DNA of 64,000 bases from assembly GCF_004365965.1 (NCBI RefSeq), contig NZ_SOEB01000001.1, positions 62,001 to 126,000 of the forward strand, in the 5' to 3' direction. The number at the start of each line of letters is the position of its first letter. Positions within the stretch are counted from its first letter, which is position 1. Source of the DNA: Rhodovulum visakhapatnamense (GTDB taxonomy: Bacteria; Pseudomonadota; Alphaproteobacteria; Rhodobacterales; Rhodobacteraceae). Below are positions 16,277 through 24,198 of the stretch, in pieces. The translations under genes were made by a program, and so were the position numbers. The notes under the pieces are model-generated. The model was not told the DNA's origin. It did not search any database and saw only the letters and a list, made by a program, of their open reading frames with translations.

Positions 16277-17164
16277 ATGCGCAGGTTCTTCAACCGGCCG
16301 ATCACCAAGCTGTCCTTCGCCCCGCCCGCGCCCCGCCCGGGCCGTGCGGGGCTTGCCATCGTCCTGATCGTGAAGAACGAGGCACGCCATATCGGCGAAT
16401 GGGCACGCTTCCACCGCGCCGCCGGGGCCGCCCATGTCTACGCCTATGACAACGGCTCGACCGACGGCACCGGCGCCGAACTGGCCGTGGCGCTTGGCGA
16501 CCGGCTGACCCTTTTGCCCTGGGATCAGAAGCTTTTCGACGGACGGTCTGGGCGCGAGATCCACAATCAGGTGCTGGCCTATGCCCATGCCCTGCGGAAT
16601 TTCGGCGGGGCCCATCGCTGGATGGCCTGCATCGATGCCGACGAGTTTCTGGTGCCGAAACGGGCCGACAGCCTCGATGCCGCGCTTGCGCATCTGGACG
16701 ACATCCCGTCCGTCACGCTGCCCTGGCACAATTTCGGCCGCAATGGCCATGACGCCCCGCCCGAGGGCGGGATTGTCGCGAACTATACCCGCCGCGCGGC
16801 CGACCCTCTCAGCGGGGCGCGCGGGGTGACCAATTTCAAGACGCTGGTCGATGCGACGCGCGTGACCGCGCTCAAGGTCCACAGCGTCTGGGTCGACGGG
16901 AAGGCCGCTACCTGGAACGACCGGGGCGAACAGACCGATCACAAGGGCCGCGCCGATCCGGCCTTCTATTCGGCCGATCACCTGCAACTCAACCACTACT
17001 ATACCCGCTCGGAACAGGAACTGGCCGCCAAGATCGCGCGCGGTTCGAACCAGTCGGTCGAAGCCCGCCGCCATGCCGCCCGGGTCCGGCGCAATGTCGC
17101 GAATATCGAGGCGCAGGAGGTCGAGGATCTGTGCGCGCCCGACTTCCTTCTGCGCCGCGGCTGA
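16277..17164 (+). CDS. Glycosyltransferase family 2/92-like protein
   Basis: This is a 295-aa cytosolic protein with a GT-A fold. Residues about 27-65 read AIVLIVKNEARHIGEWARFH followed by YAYDNGSTDGT, and a DxD-type site lies in CIDADEFLVP around residue 118. The C-terminal half (LQLNHYYTRSEQELAAKIARG) is typical of the GT92-like group that modifies surface glycans. GGAG precedes the ATG. It lies alone between yceI and fabD, so the acceptor is unknown. Confidence 0.87.
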   Translation: MRRFFNRPITKLSFAPPAPRPGRAGLAIVLIVKNEARHIGEWARFHRAAGAAHVYAYDNGSTDGTGAELAVALGDRLTLLPWDQKLFDGRSGREIHNQVLAYAHALRNFGGAHRWMACIDADEFLVPKRADSLDAALAHLDDIPSVTLPWHNFGRNGHDAPPEGGIVANYTRRAADPLSGARGVTNFKTLVDATRVTALKVHSVWVDGKAATWNDRGEQTDHKGRADPAFYSADHLQLNHYYTRSEQELAAKIARGSNQSVEARRHAARVRRNVANIEAQEVEDLCAPDFLLRRG

Positions 17165-17259
17165 TCGGCGCGAGGCGCCCTCGCGGTCCGCGCGCGCTTG
17201 GCAAGCCCGGTCCAAGCCGTTAGATCGACGCCCAGACAAATGAGGGCGAGGGGCATTCG

Positions 17260-18204
17260 ATGCGTGCATTCGTATTTCCGGGCCAGGGGGCGCAGACGAT
17301 CGGCATGGGCAAGGCCCTGGCCGACGCCTATCCGCAGGCCCGGGCCGTGTTCGAAGAGGTCGACGAGGCACTGGGCGAAAGCCTCTCGGCCCTGATCTGG
17401 CAGGGCGATCAGGCCGAGCTGACGCTGACCCGCAATGCGCAACCGGCGCTGATGGCGACCTCGATGGCGGCGATGGCGGCGCTTGGTGCCGAAGGCGTGT
17501 CGGTGACGGCGGCGTCCTTCGTGGCGGGCCATTCGCTGGGCGAATATTCGGCGCTGTGCGCGGCGGGCGCGATCAGCCTCGCGGACACAGCGCGGCTGTT
17601 GCGGCTGCGCGGCGAGGCGATGCAGGCGGCGGTGCCGGTCGGCGAGGGCGCGATGGCGGCGCTGCTGGGGCTCGATCTGGCTGCGGTGCGCGAGATCGCG
17701 GCCGAGGCGGCGGCGGGGCAGGTGGTTCAGGCCGCCAATGACAACGACCCGGCCCAGGTGGTGATTTCGGGCCATGCGGCGGCCGTCGAACGCGCGGTCG
17801 AGCTGGCCAAGGCGCGCGGCGCCAAGCGTGCGGTGATGCTGCCGGTCTCGGCGCCCTTCCACTGCGCGCTGATGGCGCCGGCGGCGGCCGCCATGGCCGA
17901 GGCGCTGGACGATGTCGAGATCGAGGCGCCGCTGGTGCCGGTCGTGGCCAATGTGCGCGCCTGCGGCGAGAGCGATCCGGCGACGATCCGGGCGCTGCTG
18001 GTCGAGCAGGTGACCGGCGCCGTCCGCTGGCGCGAATCCGTCGCCTGGATGGCCGGGCAGGGCGTCACCGAGATCTGGGAAATCGGCGCGGGCAAGGCGC
18101 TGTCGGGCATGGTCAAGCGCATCGCGCGCGAGGTCGCGACCCGGCAGGTCGGCACGCCCGAAGAGGTGACTGCGGCCGTCGACAGCATGAACGCGGCGGC
18201 CTGA
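17260..18204 (+). CDS. fabD: Malonyl CoA-acyl carrier protein transacylase FabD
   Basis: This is a 314-aa enzyme that loads malonyl onto ACP for fatty acid synthesis. It has the N-terminal FPGQGAQTIGMGK oxyanion loop, nucleophile Ser92 in GHSLGEYSALCAAG, the Gln-Pro-Ala motif (NAQPALMATS) and the catalytic His in SAPFHCALM. The length is normal. It is the first gene of fabD-fabG-acpP. Confidence 0.98.
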   Translation: MRAFVFPGQGAQTIGMGKALADAYPQARAVFEEVDEALGESLSALIWQGDQAELTLTRNAQPALMATSMAAMAALGAEGVSVTAASFVAGHSLGEYSALCAAGAISLADTARLLRLRGEAMQAAVPVGEGAMAALLGLDLAAVREIAAEAAAGQVVQAANDNDPAQVVISGHAAAVERAVELAKARGAKRAVMLPVSAPFHCALMAPAAAAMAEALDDVEIEAPLVPVVANVRACGESDPATIRALLVEQVTGAVRWRESVAWMAGQGVTEIWEIGAGKALSGMVKRIAREVATRQVGTPEEVTAAVDSMNAAA

Positions 18205-18234
18205 ACGCCGCGACCTGAACGGAGGTAAGACCAT

Positions 18235-18972
18235 ATGTTCGATCTGACCGGAAAGACCGCGCTGGTGACCGGCGCCTCGGGCGGCATCGGCGGCGCCATC
18301 GCGCGCGGGCTGCATGCCCAGGGCGCGACCGTCGGCCTTTCGGGCACCCGCGAGGCGCCGCTGGCCGAGCTGGCGGCCGATCTCGGCGAGCGGGCCCATG
18401 TGCTGCCCTGCAACCTCTCGGACCCCGAGGCCGTCGAGGCGCTGCCGAAGGCCGCCGCCGAGGCCATGGGCGGGCTCGACATCCTGGTGAACAATGCCGG
18501 GATCACCCGCGACATGCTGTTCATGCGGCTCAAGGACGAGGACTGGCAGTCGGTGCTCGACGTCAACCTGACGGCGGCGATGCGGCTGTGCCGGGGCGCG
18601 ATGCGCGGCATGATGAAGGCGCGCTGGGGCCGGATCGTCAACATCACCTCGGTCGTCGGCACCACGGGCAATCCGGGGCAGGCGAACTACTGCGCGGCCA
18701 AGGCCGGTCTTGTCGGTCTGTCGAAGTCGCTGGCCCATGAACTCGCGTCGCGCGGGGTCACCGTGAACTGCGTGGCGCCCGGCTTCATCGAGACCGCGAT
18801 GACCGACAAGCTGACCGGCGATCAGAAGTCGGGAATCCTCGGCGCGGTGCCGATGGGACGCATGGGCACCCCCGAAGAGATCGCCGCCGCCGTGGTCTAT
18901 CTGGCCAGTCTCGAGGCGGGCTATGTCACCGGCGCGACAGTTCATGTGAATGGCGGGATGGTGATGGTCTGA
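18235..18972 (+). CDS. fabG: 3-oxoacyl-ACP reductase FabG
   Basis: This is a 245-aa NADPH-dependent short-chain dehydrogenase that reduces beta-ketoacyl-ACP. The nucleotide-binding TGASGGIGG lies at residues 12-20, NNAGITRD follows, then the catalytic Ser (NITSVVG) and Tyr-x3-Lys (NYCAAKAG). The C-terminus reads GYVTGATVHVNGGM, as in canonical FabG. GGAGG lies upstream. It lies 30 bp after fabD. Confidence 0.98.
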   Translation: MFDLTGKTALVTGASGGIGGAIARGLHAQGATVGLSGTREAPLAELAADLGERAHVLPCNLSDPEAVEALPKAAAEAMGGLDILVNNAGITRDMLFMRLKDEDWQSVLDVNLTAAMRLCRGAMRGMMKARWGRIVNITSVVGTTGNPGQANYCAAKAGLVGLSKSLAHELASRGVTVNCVAPGFIETAMTDKLTGDQKSGILGAVPMGRMGTPEEIAAAVVYLASLEAGYVTGATVHVNGGMVMV

Positions 18973-19001
18973 CCCCGCCGCCGCCTGCGACGCGAAAGCG
19001 T

Positions 19002-19029
19002 TTGCGTCGTGTAAACGATGTGTTATAGG
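19002..19029 (+). promoter_or_regulatory. Probable acpP promoter
   Basis: TTGCGT (19002-19007) and TATAGG (19024-19029) are separated by 16 bp and lie about 125 bp before acpP. It would give acpP its own strong transcription in addition to readthrough from fabG, in line with the high level of ACP in cells. Confidence 0.5.
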
Positions 19030-19154
19030 CGGCGCAGTTTTTGCCGGGGGGCACCCCGCGCGTTGCATCTCCCGCGCCCAAGCGGGGAAAAGGGCCTCTC
19101 CTGGCCACCAGCATCAAGACGGGCTCGCTGCCTAAGCAAATGTGAGGAATGGAA

Positions 19155-19388
19155 ATGAGCGACATCGCGGACCGCGTGAAAAAGATCGTCGTCGAGCATC
19201 TGGGCGTCGAGGAAGACAAGGTGACCGAGAACGCCTCGTTCATCGACGATCTGGGCGCGGACAGCCTTGACACCGTGGAACTGGTCATGGCCTTCGAAGA
19301 AGAATTCGGGATCGAGATCCCGGACGACGCGGCCGAAACCATCCAGACCTTCGGCGACGCGGTGAAGTTCATCCAGGACGCCGCCTGA
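19155..19388 (+). CDS. acpP: Acyl carrier protein
   Basis: This is a 77-aa acidic carrier protein. Ser37 in [18 protein letters not shown] carries the 4'-phosphopantetheine arm. The start was set at the second ATG ([10 protein letters not shown]): AGGA lies 8 nt before it but directly abuts the first ATG at 19149, and the family begins with MSDI. In relatives fabF follows directly; here fabF is 2.3 kb away. Confidence 0.98.
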   Translation: MSDIADRVKKIVVEHLGVEEDKVTENASFIDDLGADSLDTVELVMAFEEEFGIEIPDDAAETIQTFGDAVKFIQDAA

Positions 19389-19415
19389 GCGGCTCCGATC
19401 CGCTGACGGATCAGA

Positions 19416-19444
19416 AGGCGGTGCCCCCGGGGCGCCGCCTTTTT
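19416..19444 (+). terminator. Intrinsic terminator of acpP
   Basis: AGGCGGTGCCCC pairs with GGGGCGCCGCCT (one G-U pair) and is followed by TTTTT. It lies 27 bp after the acpP stop. Its presence means fabF cannot be simply co-transcribed from the acpP promoter. Confidence 0.9.
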
Positions 19445-19445
19445 C

Positions 19446-20268
19446 ATGTGAGACAAGCCGGGCCCGCTCTGCCCTACGGAGCCTTGGCATGGCGGTCGCG
19501 GGGCGCAGATCCGGCGCACTGCCCGCAGCCGGGCGGCCGCGCGAAGGCAGGCATCTCGGGCGGGCGGCCTTGGCCTGGGGCATCCACAGCTTTCGGCGCA
19601 GGATCTCCGGGGCGCCGGTCCGGCCTGTTTGGCGGTCGCTCCGCAAGAGGCGTCTGGCCACCGGCGCATGAAGCTGTGACAGGTACCGGTGCACCATCGG
19701 TCCGGTCGAACCCGGGCCTTCGGCGGCGGCCCTTCCGGTCGAACGGATCGGGCCGAACATGGGCGCCATCCGGTCGCGAGCCCCGATCGGGCGTCCCAGA
19801 CAGGCCATTGAGACGCGCGGCGGCAACGGGACAGGGCGTTCGGGTCGGTTCTGGCGCGGCGTACAGCGGGTCCGGCCCGCCGCTGTCCGAGCAGACGCTT
19901 GGCGCGTGCCGTGCGGCGCGGGGCGCGGCAGCGGGGTCGGGGGCTCCAAGGAAAGGCCGTCGGTCACGGCGCCTCTGCCGGGCAGGTGGCGCCGTCAGCC
20001 GACGAAAGATCCAGGACAGGCCACCGCGACACTGCCGGGATGGTCTTCATAGGAACCACGGCTGAAGGGAAAGGTCCGGTTCGGCTTCTTCCGGGCGCGC
20101 GGGTGGATGCGCCAGAGCGGCCGAAGCGGGGTCCGCGCTTCGGTGTGCAATGCATGGCCCCGCCCCTGTCCGGAGTCCCGGAGCACGCCTCCCGATAGAG
20201 GTTTTTCCGGCGGACCCCGGGCTTACCGTGCGAGGCGTCGTGGGGGGCAGGGACGGCCTCCGGGTCGT
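19446..20268. other. About 820-bp geneless stretch between acpP and the PilZ gene
   Basis: No reading frame here looks like a protein: all are Arg/Ala/Gly/Pro-rich, without domain signatures or ribosome binding sites. A direct repeat CCGGTCGAAC occurs at 19702-19711 and 19735-19744, with a GGGCC/GGCCC hairpin between the copies. A short CCTC/GAGG hairpin followed by T5 lies near 20185-20205. No tRNA-like structure was seen. It may be decayed coding sequence or hold an unrecognised RNA. Confidence 0.5.
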
Positions 20269-21504
20269 CTATGTCTTGAGCGCGCGGCCCGCCCCGGCCG
20301 AGGCCGCTGCGGCGGCCGCGGAACCGCCAACTGGTCTGGCCGGTCCTCCGGCGGGGGTCGGCGGCTGTGCCGGGCGCGGCCTGTCGGTCTCGGCGGTATT
20401 GTCCCAGCGGTGCCAGTGCAGCAGGGTTTCGAACTCGGCCTTCTCAAGAGCGCGCAGAAAGACCAGCCCGACGAAGAAATGAGTCGACCAGGCAATGCGG
20501 CAAGGCACCTCGACGCCGCTGAGTTCCAGCGTGCCGCGCAAGCCGGGTTCCGGTTCGGTCGTGAGATTGAGCTTGGCACCGTTCGGGCTGATATCGACGG
20601 CAACGGTCGGGCAACGGCCGTCGGGCAGGCGCAGCACCGCGTTCATGTGGCAGGCCGTGCGCGGTGCCTTGCGTCGAAGCCGTGCGCGCAGCACCAGCAC
20701 AGTTCCCGCTATCGCGGCCAGACCGGCGAGTCCGACGCCGCCCATCAGGATCCAGCGCAGCGGCCCGGCGGCCGCCCGTTGCTTCGGCATCGATGGCAGC
20801 CGGGTGCCGACCTGGCCCTGGCTGATGGCGTCTTCGGAAAAGCCGGGTTTGGCTTTCAGGGCCTCGGTGCTGGTGGCGGCACCGCCACGGGGTGCGGACG
20901 GAGCCTCCAGTGTGCTGTCTGCGGGCGTCTCGGGCGGCGTCTCGGGTTCGGCCCCCTGCGCCGCTTGGTCCGGCGTGGCCGCCACGGCATGCGCTGCGGA
21001 CGGATCGTCCGCGGCATCGGGCGCGCCGGGCGCCCCATCGTCCAGCGCGCCTGCGGTGTGCCCGGGCCGTGCTTCGGTCCCGGGCGGGCCGGTCTCGGGC
21101 AGGGTCAGATCGGCCCGCCAGCCGGGATCGGCACCGCATCGCAGGTCCTGCAGATAGCCCTGCATGCGCTGCGCCACCTCCTGGGTGTCCGGTTCGGGGC
21201 GTGCGAAGCTCAGCCGCTGACCCACCAGCCCGACATAATCGGTCACGACCGGCAAGCCGTCGTCCAGACCGACCTTGCCCATCAGGCGCGACAGACGTTC
21301 GGTATCGGCGCTTTTGACCGCCCCGGAAAGCCGCAGCGCGTGATCAAGCCGGATCAGCCCGGGTCCGTCGCGGCCGAGGGTTTCGCCCTCGACATAGATC
21401 CAGACGAGCCAGTCATGCATCGGGCAGGGCGGTGCCGCGCGCAGGGCACTGCCTCCGGTCAGCAGGAAAAGCGCGGTCAGCGCAAGGAGGGGCAAGACAG
21501 ACAT
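20269..21504 (-). CDS. Membrane-anchored PilZ-domain protein with periplasmic region
   Basis: This is a 411-aa protein. Residues 1-23 are a signal sequence (MSVLPLLALTALFLLTGGSALRA). A periplasmic region of about 110 residues follows, then a long Ala/Pro/Gly-rich linker, a transmembrane helix (WILMGGVGLAGLAAIAGTVLVL) and a cytoplasmic PilZ domain. The domain holds both c-di-GMP motifs: RKAPR (RxxxR) right after the membrane and DISPNGAKL (D-x-S-x2-G). This layout suggests periplasmic sensing coupled to c-di-GMP. The start is uncertain: MSVLPLL is chosen for the signal sequence, although no clear Shine-Dalgarno precedes it. It is divergent from fabF. Confidence 0.8.
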   Translation of the reverse strand: MSVLPLLALTALFLLTGGSALRAAPPCPMHDWLVWIYVEGETLGRDGPGLIRLDHALRLSGAVKSADTERLSRLMGKVGLDDGLPVVTDYVGLVGQRLSFARPEPDTQEVAQRMQGYLQDLRCGADPGWRADLTLPETGPPGTEARPGHTAGALDDGAPGAPDAADDPSAAHAVAATPDQAAQGAEPETPPETPADSTLEAPSAPRGGAATSTEALKAKPGFSEDAISQGQVGTRLPSMPKQRAAAGPLRWILMGGVGLAGLAAIAGTVLVLRARLRRKAPRTACHMNAVLRLPDGRCPTVAVDISPNGAKLNLTTEPEPGLRGTLELSGVEVPCRIAWSTHFFVGLVFLRALEKAEFETLLHWHRWDNTAETDRPRPAQPPTPAGGPARPVGGSAAAAAASAGAGRALKT

Positions 21505-21711
21505 GGCGCGGCCGGGTCCCTTGGCGCGTGTCAACCTTCGACGGCGAGCAGAGCGGAGTATTGCGTCAAACGGTTGACGAATGTTTGCCATGGCCGCGGC
21601 GGGCTGCCGAAAACGTCGCTGGGACAGCCGCTCCCTTGCCCATCGCGCCCAAACCGCTGTATCAGATCGCCGAAAGGGGCCTGGGCCGGGGCCAAGAGCG
21701 AGGAGAGGCAT

Positions 21712-22974
21712 ATGCGTCGTGTGGTTGTCACCGGGCTGGGGATGGTGTCCCCGCTGGCCTGTGGTGTGGAAGAAACCTGGAAACGTCTGCTTGCGGGGCA
21801 GTCGGGTATCGGGCCGATCACGCGCTTCGATGCCAGCCGCGTGGTCACGACCTATGCCGCCGAGATCCCGTACGGCGATGGCTCGGACGGCACTTTCAAT
21901 CCGGATGACTGGATGGAGCCGAAGGAGCGCCGGAAGGTCGACGATTTCATCCTGTACGCGATGGCGGCGGCAAGCCAGGCGGTGGCCGATTCCGGCTGGG
22001 CGCCCGAGACCGACGCCGAGCGCGAGCGGACCGGCGTCATGATCGGCTCTGGCATCGGCGGGCTGAATGCCATTGCCGATACCGCCGTGCTGATCCAGCA
22101 GAAGGGGCCGCGCCGGGTGTCGCCCTTCTTCATTCCCTCGGCGCTGATCAACCTCGCCTCTGGGCAGGTCTCGATCCGCTTCGGCTTCAAGGGGCCGAAC
22201 CACGCGGTGGTGACCGCCTGCTCGACCGGGGCGCATGCCATCGGCGACGCGGCGCGTCTGATCCAGTGGGGCGATGCCGACGTGATGGTCGCGGGCGGCA
22301 CCGAAAGCCCGATTTCCGAGATCGGGATCGCCGGGTTCAACGCCTGCAAGGCGCTGTCGACCAAACGCGCCGATGCGCCCGAGACCGCCTCGCGGCCCTG
22401 GGACGCCGAGCGCGACGGCTTCGTGATGGGCGAGGGCGCGGGCGTCGTGATCCTCGAAGAGCTGGAACATGCCAAGGCGCGCGGCGCCAAGATCTACGCC
22501 GAAGTGCTGGGCTATGGCCTTTCGGGCGATGCCTATCACATCACCGCACCGGCCGAGGATGGCGATGGCGGGTTCCGGTCGATGCAGGCGGCGCTGAAAC
22601 GGGCGGGGCTGAGCCCGGCGGATATCGACTATATCAACGCGCATGGCACCTCGACCATGGCCGATACCATCGAGCTGGGCGCGGTCGAGCGGCTGCTGGG
22701 CGAGGCGGCAGAGCGTACCACCATGTCCTCGACCAAATCCTCGATCGGCCACCTGCTGGGGGCCGCGGGCGCGGTCGAGGCGATCTTCTGCATCCTCGCG
22801 CTGCGCGATCAGGTGGCGCCGCCCACGCTGAACCTCGACACGCCGCCGGACGGCACCCGGATCGATCTTGCACCGAAGGCCGCGGTTCGGCGCGAGATCG
22901 GCGTGGCTCTGTCGAATTCCTTCGGCTTCGGTGGCACCAACGCCTCGCTCGTGATGGGCCGCGGGGACCGCTGA
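21712..22974 (+). CDS. fabF: Beta-ketoacyl-ACP synthase II FabF
   Basis: This is a 420-aa condensing enzyme that elongates acyl-ACP with malonyl-ACP. The catalytic triad is visible: Cys170 in VVTACSTGAHAIG, His in NAHGTSTMADTIE and His in SSIGHLLGAAGA; GFGGTNASL closes the protein. AGGAGAGG lies before the ATG. The stop overlaps the mltG start by one base, so fabF and mltG are co-transcribed. Confidence 0.98.
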   Translation: MRRVVVTGLGMVSPLACGVEETWKRLLAGQSGIGPITRFDASRVVTTYAAEIPYGDGSDGTFNPDDWMEPKERRKVDDFILYAMAAASQAVADSGWAPETDAERERTGVMIGSGIGGLNAIADTAVLIQQKGPRRVSPFFIPSALINLASGQVSIRFGFKGPNHAVVTACSTGAHAIGDAARLIQWGDADVMVAGGTESPISEIGIAGFNACKALSTKRADAPETASRPWDAERDGFVMGEGAGVVILEELEHAKARGAKIYAEVLGYGLSGDAYHITAPAEDGDGGFRSMQAALKRAGLSPADIDYINAHGTSTMADTIELGAVERLLGEAAERTTMSSTKSSIGHLLGAAGAVEAIFCILALRDQVAPPTLNLDTPPDGTRIDLAPKAAVRREIGVALSNSFGFGGTNASLVMGRGDR

Positions 22975-24128
22975 TGTGGAAGGCCGTCGCCTCGAACGCG
23001 CTGACGCTGTTCATCGTGGTGCTGCTTCTGGCGGGCGGGCTGGTGATCTGGGCCAAGCAGAAATACGCCGAGCCCGGACCGCTTGAGACCGCGATCTGCC
23101 TGCGCGTCGAGCCGGGCTCGACCATGGCCGGGGTGTCGCGCGATCTGGGCGGCGAGGGGGCGGTCAGCCACCCGCTGATCTTCCGGCTCGGGGCGCGCTA
23201 TGCGGGCAAGGATGCCGAATTGAAGGCGGGCAGCTTCCTGCTGCCGGCCCAGTCCTCGATGGAAGAGATCGTCGATCTGGTGACCCGCGCGGGCCGCTCG
23301 ACCTGCGGCACGGACGTCAATTTCCGGATCGGGATCGCCAGCGCCGAGCTGCAGGTCCGGACGCTAGATCCGGCGACCGGGCGCTATCAAGAGGTGCTGG
23401 CCTTCGACCCCCGTGCGGGCGAGGTGCCCGAGGGCTATGACGCGCTGATGGCCGAACCCGATCTGCGCTACCGGGTAACGCTGGCCGAGGGCGTGACCAG
23501 CTGGCAGGTGGTCGAGGAACTGAAACAGGCCGCGTTCCTCAAGGGCGAGATCGCCGAGGTTCCGGCCGAGGGCAGCCTCGCCCCGGACAGTTACGAGGTG
23601 ACGCCCGGGATGGACCGAGGGATCCTTCTGGCCGAGATGACGGAGCGGCAGACGGCGCTTCTGGACCGGCTCTGGGAGACGCGCGCCGAGGGGTTGCCGC
23701 TGGCCAGCAAGGAAGAGGCGCTGGTTCTGGCCTCGATCGTCGAGAAGGAGACAGGCGTGCCGGACGAGCGCCGCCGGGTCGCGAGCGTCTTCGTCAACCG
23801 GCTGGAACGCGGCATCCGGCTGCAGACCGACCCGACCGTGATCTACGGGCTGACGGACGGCAAGGCCCCGCTCGGCCGCGGCATCCGGCAAAGCGAACTG
23901 GCGCGGCGGACACCTTACAATACCTATCTGATCGACGGCCTGCCGCCGACGCCCATTGCCAATCCGGGCCGCGCCTCGATCGAGGCTGCGCTGAACCCGG
24001 AAACCACGGAGTATCTCTATTTCGTGGCCGACGGGACGGGCGGCCATGCCTTCGCCCAGACCCTCGACGAGCATAACCGCAACGTCGCGCGCTGGCGCAA
24101 GATCGAAGCCGGGCAGGGCGGCAACTGA
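22974..24128 (+). CDS. mltG: Endolytic peptidoglycan transglycosylase MltG
   Basis: This is a 384-aa inner-membrane enzyme that cleaves nascent glycan strands. It has one N-terminal transmembrane helix (residues about 8-27), a LysM-like region (TLAEGVTSWQVVEEL) and the YceG catalytic core, with the catalytic Glu in ASIVEKETGVPDERRRVASVF and the conserved LQTDPTVIYG and RTPYNTY segments. The start ATG overlaps the fabF TGA. The fabF-mltG pairing is common in Rhodobacteraceae. Confidence 0.96.
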   Translation: MWKAVASNALTLFIVVLLLAGGLVIWAKQKYAEPGPLETAICLRVEPGSTMAGVSRDLGGEGAVSHPLIFRLGARYAGKDAELKAGSFLLPAQSSMEEIVDLVTRAGRSTCGTDVNFRIGIASAELQVRTLDPATGRYQEVLAFDPRAGEVPEGYDALMAEPDLRYRVTLAEGVTSWQVVEELKQAAFLKGEIAEVPAEGSLAPDSYEVTPGMDRGILLAEMTERQTALLDRLWETRAEGLPLASKEEALVLASIVEKETGVPDERRRVASVFVNRLERGIRLQTDPTVIYGLTDGKAPLGRGIRQSELARRTPYNTYLIDGLPPTPIANPGRASIEAALNPETTEYLYFVADGTGGHAFAQTLDEHNRNVARWRKIEAGQGGN

Positions 24129-24155
24129 CCGCCCGCGCCCGCGCGCTCCGGCTCG

Positions 24156-24174
24156 GATTTTTCGCAGAAAAATC
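24156..24174. repeat. Dyad repeat between mltG and recN, related to 58495-58515
   Basis: GATTTTTC, a GCA spacer, then GAAAAATC: a perfect 8-bp dyad lying between two convergent genes. Its core TTCGCAGAA is the reverse complement of the core TTCTGCGAA of the dyad at 58495-58515, which is also between convergent genes. A bidirectional terminator or REP-like element is likely. Confidence 0.6.
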
Positions 24175-24198
24175 GCGCCCCGCCCCGGCGTTTCGCTC

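Noticed and set aside
19023-19967. A 314-codon minus-strand frame covering acpP and part of the geneless stretch
   Set aside because: It runs antisense through acpP, is rich in Arg and Pro, has no ribosome site and shows no domain pattern.
24156-24174. AT-rich dyad considered as a classical rho-independent terminator of mltG
   Set aside because: The arms themselves are A/T-rich and no T-run follows a GC stem, so a textbook terminator does not fit. It is reported as a repeat with possible terminator function.
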